The notes beneath the pieces are model-generated. The model had not been told where the DNA came from. It searched no databases and saw nothing but the letters and a program-made list of their open reading frames with translations. The translations under genes and the position numbers were made by a program. A stretch of 64,000 nucleotides of DNA from DATKMP01 sp963790045 (GTDB lineage: Bacteria; Bacteroidota; Ignavibacteria; UBA10030): contig CAWBMS010000011.1 of NCBI GenBank assembly GCA_963790045.1, positions 468,735 to 532,734 of the forward strand, given 5' to 3'. Below, piece after piece: positions 58,229-64,000 of this stretch (its first letter is position 1; every line of letters begins with the position of its first letter).

Positions 58229-58552
58229 ATGGTCCCTACTCAAATTCGATTGTCCACTCCAGAAAAATTAGGCATTACGTGGGATGATGGACATGAAAGT
58301 GTGATTTCCTTACAAACGCTTCGTGATCGATGTCCTTGTGCGGGATGTCAAGGAGAAACAGTGTTGTTGCGAACATATAAACCACAATCAAGCCCGGCCT
58401 TACCGGGAAAATATGAATTGCGCGGCGCTGAAACAATTGGTCATTATGCGCTGCAGATTTCATGGGGTGATGGGCACAACACAGGAATATATCCATGGCA
58501 AGTACTGAGAGCGATGTGTGAATGCCCGCTCTGTTTCTCAAAAAAAATATAA
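58229..58552 (+). CDS. DUF971 domain protein
   Basis: 107 residues, one DUF971 (GBBH-like N-terminal) domain: LGITWDDGHESVISLQTLRDRCPCAGC, then IGHYALQISWGDGHNTGIYPWQVLR, and a C-terminal CECPLC. The Cys pairs could bind zinc or an Fe-S cluster. In other bacteria this domain is fused to Mrp/ApbC-type Fe-S carriers or stands alone, with unclear role. Start chosen for the clean frame. Confidence 0.88.
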   Translation: MVPTQIRLSTPEKLGITWDDGHESVISLQTLRDRCPCAGCQGETVLLRTYKPQSSPALPGKYELRGAETIGHYALQISWGDGHNTGIYPWQVLRAMCECPLCFSKKI

Positions 58553-58670
58553 AAGAAAAAAAAATCCTCTTGCGTTCTCAAATAAAAATTGCTACTCTTG
58601 TGCGCAGGTAAAAAGAGTTTGGATTTGGAATTACTGAATAAATTCATGGAGTGACTCAGGAGTCGTTGCA

Positions 58671-59084
58671 ATGAGAAGAGGAACATTTTATATTGCTCTT
58701 GCCATATTGATGACAATGCAATTGAACATTGTCAATGCACAAGACAAAGGTAGCTTGTATGACAGCGGGTTAAACAAAACCACCAAAGGTGATTACTATG
58801 GAGCAATTTCAGATTTTACCAAAGTGATCGAACAGCAACCAACGGAACCAAAACCGTACTATTACCGCGGCATCAGCAAATTTAATCTTAAAGATTATAC
58901 CGGCGCTATTTCGGATTTTACGATGGCGATAGAATGTAATCCAAAATATGCCGATGCATTTTATATGCGCGGAATGGCAAAGGTTGGAATGAAAAAAAAG
59001 AAAGATGCTTGTGAAGATTTTAAAATGGCGGTCAAGCTGGGCAATTCTCAGGCATCTTACGCTTTAGATAAATATTGTAATTAG
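58671..59084 (+). CDS. Exported tetratricopeptide repeat protein
   Basis: 137 residues: a signal peptide (ALAILMTMQLNIVNAQ), then three TPR units, each with the A-G-Y/A-pattern (GDYYGAISDFTKVIEQQPTE, KDYTGAISDFTMAIECNPKY, KKKKDACEDFKMAVKLGN). Probably a periplasmic or outer-membrane-associated protein-protein adaptor. Unconnected to its neighbours. Confidence 0.85.
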   Translation: MRRGTFYIALAILMTMQLNIVNAQDKGSLYDSGLNKTTKGDYYGAISDFTKVIEQQPTEPKPYYYRGISKFNLKDYTGAISDFTMAIECNPKYADAFYMRGMAKVGMKKKKDACEDFKMAVKLGNSQASYALDKYCN

Positions 59085-59169
59085 GTTGCGCGAGTACGGA
59101 GAGAGCGCCTACACGGTCTTCCCCTTGCGCTGTGAACAAAGTGTTTGTATATTTTACTACAACAAGTAA

Positions 59170-59244
59170 GGGCGCTTAGCTCAGCTGGTTCAGAGCGTAC
59201 GCCTCACACGCGTAAGGTCACTGGTTCGATCCCAGTAGCGCCCA
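59170..59244 (+). tRNA. tRNA-Val (CAC)
   Basis: The acceptor gggcgct pairs with agcgccc; the anticodon stem tacgc/gcgta encloses ctcacac, giving anticodon CAC; the T-arm is actgg-ttcgatc-ccagt. The discriminator is A at 59244. Unlike the tRNA-Ala upstream, its 3' end is intact, not duplicated, and followed by a terminator. Confidence 0.96.
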
Positions 59245-59256
59245 CAATTATTTTTA

Positions 59257-59296
59257 ACGACGGGTAACGGAAAATGTTACCCGTCGTTGTTTTTTT
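59257..59296 (+). terminator. Intrinsic terminator of tRNA-Val
   Basis: A perfect 12-bp stem, acgacgggtaac with gttacccgtcgt, with a 7-nt loop, then tgttttttta. Confidence 0.95.
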
Positions 59297-59380
59297 ATTT
59301 CCCGCAAATACCTCATCTAATAAAATTCATATTAGCGTATATTGTGTAACAAGATTCTCTCTGAATTTGTTAAAGAATGA

Positions 59381-61206
59381 ATGAAGAACACGTCTTCTTA
59401 TACTGAACGAACACATTTGTCCTTTCCTACCTCCATTAAAGAGATGCGAGCATTGGGATGGGAACAAGCGGATGTGATTTTGTTCACGGGCGATGCATAT
59501 ATCGATCATCCATCGTTCGGTGTTGCGGTGATTGCACGCGTGCTGGAACATGCGGGCTATAACGTTGCCGTTGTGCCGCAGCCAAACTGGCGCGATGATC
59601 TTCGGGATTTTAAAAAACTCGGAATACCCAAATTATTTTTCGGTGTTACGTCCGGCAATATGGATTCGATGGTGAACCATTACACGGCAAACAAGCGGTT
59701 ACGTTCGAATGATGCATTCACGCCGGGCAATGCATTCGGCCAGCGTCCCGATTATGCCGTGACGGTCTATTCTAAAATTCTCAAGTCATTATATCCGCAA
59801 GTGCCGCTCATCATCGGCGGCATTGAAGCATCACTCCGTCGCTTGACGCATTACGATTACTGGAGCGATTCGTTGAAGCCGTCGATCTTGATGGATTCTG
59901 GCGCCGATCTTTTATTGTATGGAATGAGCGAAAAATCTACCGTTGCTGTTGCAAATGCAATTCGTGACGGAAATGAAATTGTAAGTATCACCAGTATTCC
60001 GCAAACAGCATACCGGACAAAGAATCTTCCTGCGGATAAATCGTTGTTGATGCTTGCTTCTTCTGAAGAATGCGTGAAGAATAAAGAAGCGTTTGCGAAA
60101 AATTTTGTCATCACGGAAGAAGAATCAAATAAACTGCAGCAGCGTCCGCTTGCAGAAAAATCTGGCGATGAATGGGTTGTCATCAATCCATCGTTTCCGC
60201 CGATGACGCAGGAGGAAATGGATGACGTGTATGCGCTGCCGTTCTCAAGGTTACCGCATCCGCGATATGATGGAAAAGAACCGATACCAGCGTTTGAGAT
60301 GATTAAAGATTCTGTTACGATTCATCGCGGATGTTTTGGAGGATGTTCATTCTGTACTATTTCAGCGCACCAAGGAAAATTTATTGCGAGCAGATCGAAA
60401 GAATCTATTCTGAATGAATTGAAAACTATTGTCGCTGCACCGACATTCAAGGGGCACATCTCGGATCTCGGCGGGCCATCGGCAAATATGTATCAGATGA
60501 AAGGTGTGAATGAACAGCAATGTGCAGTATGCAAGAGATCGTCCTGCATCTTTCCCGTCGTCTGCAAAAATTTAGATACCGATTGCACGCCGTTGATGGA
60601 ATTATATCAAGAAGCGCGCGCAGTGAAAGGCGTTAAAAAAATTACCATCGGCAGCGGCATTCGATACGATTTAATTCTTGATCCGAACAACAAGCCGGTC
60701 AATGCTTCCGCAATAAAATATCTTGAAGAACTTGTTGTGCATCATGTTTCCGGTAGATTAAAAGTTGCGCCGGAACATACATCGGAAAAAGTATTGAAGC
60801 TTGTGCGCAAACCGCCGTTTGCAAGTTTTGTTCAATTGCAAAAACGTTTTACCGACATCTGCGAAGCGAACGGATTGAATCAGCAGCTATTCCATATTTT
60901 ATTTCCAGTTTGCCGGCAAGCGACCTGGATGATATGGCAGAGCTTTCCATCCAATTGCGCAAGCTGAATATGAATTTAGAACAGGTGCAGGATTTTACTC
61001 CTACGCCGATGACACTTGCTTCTGTGATGTTCTATACTGGCATCAATCCGTACACGATGGAGCTATTTTCTACACCGCGCTCCATTCCGGAAAAGAAATT
61101 GCAGCAATTATTTTTCTTCCTCTACAAAAAGGAAAAACGGATAGAATTGAAAAATGAATTACGGCGGCTCAAGCGATTCGATTTAATCGAACGATTGGAA
61201 CTTTAA
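59381..61206 (+). CDS. YgiQ family radical SAM protein, frameshifted
   Basis: About 608 residues after correction. The N-terminal part has the YgiQ-type ADVILFTGDAYIDHPSFG and GNMDSMVNHYTANKRLRSNDA; the radical SAM cluster motif is GCFGGCSFCTIS (CX3CX2C), and LKVAPEHTSEKVLKL follows. A single base is missing near 60890: the correct frame reads NQQ-IPYFISSLPASD and continues through TPTPMTLASVMFYTGINP to 61206. The biochemical role of YgiQ is not established. Terminal extensions beyond the core are short. Confidence 0.9.
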
Positions 61207-61527
61207 AGTTTAAAACGAACCACACATCAGCGATATTCAAAAATAAAACATTCTCAGTTTTGAACTTTGTGTAGAATTAATATTTTGGCTCTCATAATTT
61301 TGGGATTATTTTCTTATCTTACATCTACAAAACAGGAAGTATTTGGAAGTGACTATTTATATTTTGTAATAGGAATTTTAAATTCACGATTATTGAATTA
61401 ACCAACGTTCGAATAATAAAATTATTAGTTAGCAAATAACCTATCCGTCACCATCTGCGGCGCATTTTTGCGCATGCAATTCGTCCAAACTTACCGGTTG
61501 TTCGTTTCATTTTGAATAGGAATACGA
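61207..61527. other. AT-rich leader region of the hdr genes
   Basis: No gene seen. It presumably holds the promoter of the hdrC-hdrB-hdrA run. No inverted repeat stands out. Confidence 0.45.
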
Positions 61528-62085
61528 ATGTCGCATAATATTCACAATGCCGAAGATATTTCGCTTGTCGGCATAGTTCAGAACCGAACAGGTATTTCGG
61601 TGGAACGGTGTTATCAATGCGGAAAATGTTCTGCCGGATGTCCTGCCGCTTCGGAAATGGATCTCGCGCCAAGTGTTGTTCTTCGTCATCTGCAAACTCG
61701 GAGTGCAGAATCCGAAACGCGCGTGCTCGGCAGTTATAGTATCTGGTTGTGTCTTTCCTGTCAAACCTGTATTGCACGCTGTCCGATGGAAGTCGATCTT
61801 CCGAAAGTCATGGATGTTCTCCGTGCAGAATCTCTCAAACGCAAACTTGTCAATCCAAAAGCAAAAGATATTGTATCATTTCACACTTCGTTCATCGACA
61901 CGATCAAGCATTTTGGAAGAATGTGGGAAATGGGAATGGTCGGCGAATACAAATTGCGCACCGGACATTTTATGCAGGATATCACTGTTGCGCCCGTGAT
62001 GTTTCTCAAAGGCAAGCTTTCATTGTTTCCCGGTTTCCGTAGAAAATTCGTCAGCAAAATTTTTGCAGCAAAGGAGCATGCCTGA
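61528..62085 (+). CDS. hdrC: Heterodisulfide reductase subunit C-like iron-sulfur protein
   Basis: 185 residues with two [4Fe-4S] motifs: CYQCGKCSAGCPAASEMD and CLSCQTCIARCPMEVD, each CX2CX2CX3CP. It serves as electron-transfer subunit between HdrA and HdrB. The stop and the hdrB start share a base. The order C-B-A with no methanogen-type partner suggests a soluble, flavin-based electron-bifurcating or Qmo-like complex of anaerobic bacteria. Confidence 0.9.
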   Translation: MSHNIHNAEDISLVGIVQNRTGISVERCYQCGKCSAGCPAASEMDLAPSVVLRHLQTRSAESETRVLGSYSIWLCLSCQTCIARCPMEVDLPKVMDVLRAESLKRKLVNPKAKDIVSFHTSFIDTIKHFGRMWEMGMVGEYKLRTGHFMQDITVAPVMFLKGKLSLFPGFRRKFVSKIFAAKEHA

Positions 62086-62981
62086 TGAAAATGGGATTGT
62101 ATCCGGGATGTTCGATGGAAGGTTCAGCGCGTGAATATGCAGAATCTTTACACGCGATTGCTCCCAAACTTGGATTGGAATTAGAAGAAGTGGAAGGATG
62201 GAATTGCTGCGGTGCAAGCTCTGCTCATGCAGTCGATCACACGTTGTCGCTGGCGTTGCCGGCAAAAATTCTTGCGCAGGCAGAAGTGCAGCAGATGAAC
62301 GAACTTGCCGTGCCGTGTGCAGCGTGCTACAATCGTCTTGCATCGACAAAAGTTGAACTTGCGCACGATGAATCCATGCGGATGAAGATTGCGAAGATTG
62401 TCGATATGAAATATACCGGATCGACATCCGTAAAAAATATTTTGGATGTTCTGACTCCGCTGCTTACACCGGAAGTCGTAAAAACATTTCCGGCAACATT
62501 CGCGCACAAAGTTGTGTGTTATTACGGATGCTTGCTTGTTCGTCCGACGAGCGTGATGCATCATACGCGTATGGAAGATCCGATGGAAATGGATGAACTG
62601 ATGAAGCGCATCGGTGCAACGCCGTTAGATTGGGCGATGAAGACTGAATGCTGCGGTGCAAGTTTTTCCATTACGCGTACGGATATTGTTGGAAAGCTTT
62701 GCGCAAACATTTTGGAAGATGCAACATCGCGCGGAGCGGAAGCAATTATCGTTGCTTGCCCGATGTGCCATTCCAATCTCGATATGCGCCGTGCAGAAAT
62801 TGAGCGCGTCAGCGGAAAAAAATATTCAATTCCTGTTTTATATATCACGCAGGCAATCGGTCTTGCACTGGGATGTTCACCGCAGCAGCTTGGAGTGCAG
62901 CGGCATTTTGTTCCGGTGAAGATTGAAGCGAAGATGAAAGTTCAGCAAACAACACCTGCCGCAATTGCGGTAGTGTCTTAA
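62085..62981 (+). CDS. hdrB: Heterodisulfide reductase subunit B-like protein
   Basis: 298 residues with two CCG domains: EGWNCCGASSAHAVDH in the first half and KTECCGASFSITRTD in the second, preceded by further Cys (CSMEGSAREYA, CYYGCLLVRP, CPMCHSNLD). These bind the non-cubane [4Fe-4S] clusters at which disulfides are reduced in methanogen HdrB. In bacteria the natural disulfide is often unknown. It lies between hdrC and hdrA; hdrA starts 18 nt later. Confidence 0.93.
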   Translation: MKMGLYPGCSMEGSAREYAESLHAIAPKLGLELEEVEGWNCCGASSAHAVDHTLSLALPAKILAQAEVQQMNELAVPCAACYNRLASTKVELAHDESMRMKIAKIVDMKYTGSTSVKNILDVLTPLLTPEVVKTFPATFAHKVVCYYGCLLVRPTSVMHHTRMEDPMEMDELMKRIGATPLDWAMKTECCGASFSITRTDIVGKLCANILEDATSRGAEAIIVACPMCHSNLDMRRAEIERVSGKKYSIPVLYITQAIGLALGCSPQQLGVQRHFVPVKIEAKMKVQQTTPAAIAVVS

Positions 62982-62999
62982 CAGAGTAAGAGAAAATCG

Positions 63000-64000
63000 A
63001 TGTCACGAATCGGAGTATTTATCTGCCATTGCGGCGAGAACATTGCCGGAACGGTGGACTGCGAAAAGGTCGCAAAAACTTGCGCGTGCATTCCCGGCGT
63101 TGAACACAGTGTCGATTACAAATATATGTGTTCGGAACCGGGGCAGAGTCTCATTCGCGAAGCGATCAAAGAAAAAAAATTAGACGGCGTGGTGGTTGCT
63201 GCATGCTCGCCGAGAATGCATGAACCGACGTTCCGCAAAGCGTGTTCGGAAATGGGATTGAATCCGTATCTTTGCGAAATGGCAAACCTGCGCGAGCATT
63301 GTTCATGGGTTCACGCAAAAGGTGAAGCAACAACAGAGAAAGCCATCGATCTTGTTTCGATGATGGTGGAAAAAGTAAAACGCAACAAGCCGTTGAATCC
63401 CATCAAAGTTCCTGTAACGAAAACCGCGCTGGTAATCGGCGGCGGTATTGCAGGCATTCAGGCATCGCTCGATATTGCAAATGCCGGACAAAAAGTAATT
63501 CTGATTGAAAAAGATCCGTCCATCGGCGGACACATGGCGCAATTGTCGGAAACATTTCCGACACTCGATTGCTCGCAGTGTATTCTCACACCGCGGATGG
63601 TGGAAGTTGCCCAGCATCCCAACATTACGCTATATACGTACGCCGAATTAGAAAGTCTCGACGGTTTCATAGGCAATTTTAAAGCGCGCATTCGTAAAAA
63701 AGCAAAAAGCATCGACGAAAAAATTTGCACGGGCTGCGGTGTTTGCACGACGGCATGTCCGATCAAAAAGAATCCGAGTGAATTTAATATGGGACTCGGC
63801 ACGCGCGGTGCGATTTATGTTCCATTCCCGCAAGCCGTTCCGAATAAACCGGTTATCGATCGGACAAAATGTACATATTTCAAAACGGGAAAATGTAAAT
63901 TGTGTTCGACAAAATGTCCTGCCGGTGCAATAAAGTACGATCAGCAGGATGAAATCATCGAAGTGCCGGTCGGTTCCGTTGTTGTAACGACGGGATTCAA
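63000..64000 (+). CDS. hdrA: Heterodisulfide reductase subunit A-like flavoprotein, truncated by window end
   Basis: The frame from the ATG at 63000 is open to the window end (about 333 residues). It begins MSRIGVFICHCGENIAGTVD with the N-terminal Cys pair, has CSPRMHEPTFRKAC, the FAD-binding ALVIGGGIAGIQASLDIANAG, the HdrA-specific GGHMAQLSETFPTLDCSQC, and at least one ferredoxin-type cluster CTGCGVCTTACPIKKN, plus CKLCSTKCPAGAI. It probably carries the flavin that splits electrons between acceptors. The remainder is outside the window. Confidence 0.92.
   Translation, partial: MSRIGVFICHCGENIAGTVDCEKVAKTCACIPGVEHSVDYKYMCSEPGQSLIREAIKEKKLDGVVVAACSPRMHEPTFRKACSEMGLNPYLCEMANLREHCSWVHAKGEATTEKAIDLVSMMVEKVKRNKPLNPIKVPVTKTALVIGGGIAGIQASLDIANAGQKVILIEKDPSIGGHMAQLSETFPTLDCSQCILTPRMVEVAQHPNITLYTYAELESLDGFIGNFKARIRKKAKSIDEKICTGCGVCTTACPIKKNPSEFNMGLGTRGAIYVPFPQAVPNKPVIDRTKCTYFKTGKCKLCSTKCPAGAIKYDQQDEIIEVPVGSVVVTTGF

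Noticed and set aside
1..64000. CRISPR array, insertion sequence, rRNA operon or prophage
   Set aside because: No regularly spaced direct repeats, no transposase, integrase or phage genes and no rRNA sequence were seen.

Overview
The window looks like a chromosomal segment of a member of the Ignavibacteria/Chlorobi side of the Bacteroidota (FCB group). The evidence is three secreted proteins ending in type IX secretion (T9SS) sorting tails of the YPNPFNP type, a giant SprA translocon gene followed directly by a PorX-type regulator, a bacillithiol deacetylase (BshB1), and an HdrC-HdrB-HdrA cluster. The assignment rests on recognised families and was not checked by a search. No rRNA, CRISPR array, insertion sequence or prophage was seen.

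Layout. 1-5.0 kb: two T9SS-exported proteins, one with autotransporter-type beta repeats and one endonuclease I, with palindromic repeats between them. 5.1-8.6 kb (minus strand): YceI, a b561-like membrane protein and a Rieske lipoprotein, then an aldo/keto reductase and a DinB-fold protein. 8.6-14.6 kb (minus): a peptide and proline utilisation cluster made of an MFSD1-like transporter, PepD, an OPT transporter and proline dehydrogenase, followed by an HDOD protein. 16.2-31.8 kb (mostly plus): housekeeping runs rel-ruvX-mtgA, dut-AI-2E transporter-rsmI, bshB1 (minus), and xseA-xseB-dxs-Gfo/Idh-SAM hydrolase-ribD-ribE. 32-44.4 kb: sprA-porX-tsaE-tsaB-accD-panC-glmU(N)-tRNA-Ser. 45-52.5 kb: a looser accessory stretch with an ECF sigma factor, a reductase, a YD-repeat T9SS protein flanked by 73-bp direct repeats, a methyltransferase and small membrane proteins. 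52.7-57.7 kb: leuS-GT2-DUF1844-nadK and a convergent cytochrome c lipoprotein. 57.8-59.3 kb: tRNA-Ala with an inserted GIY-YIG gene, DUF971, a TPR protein and tRNA-Val. 59.4-64 kb: a YgiQ-type radical SAM protein and hdrC-hdrB-hdrA, cut by the window end.

The most notable object is at 57791-58207. A complete tRNA-Ala gene is followed four bases later by a GIY-YIG nuclease gene. That gene is followed by a perfect 31-bp copy of the tRNA 3' end and then by an intrinsic terminator. It looks like a roughly 312-bp minimal mobile unit that targets a tRNA 3' end and rebuilds it.

A caution for every reader: at least twelve single-base frameshifts interrupt otherwise normal genes (rsmI, xseA, pepD, ygiQ, sprA x3, dinB-like, the secreted nuclease x3, the first gene). 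In all cases the protein continues in another frame, so uncorrected indels in the sequence are more likely than gene decay.
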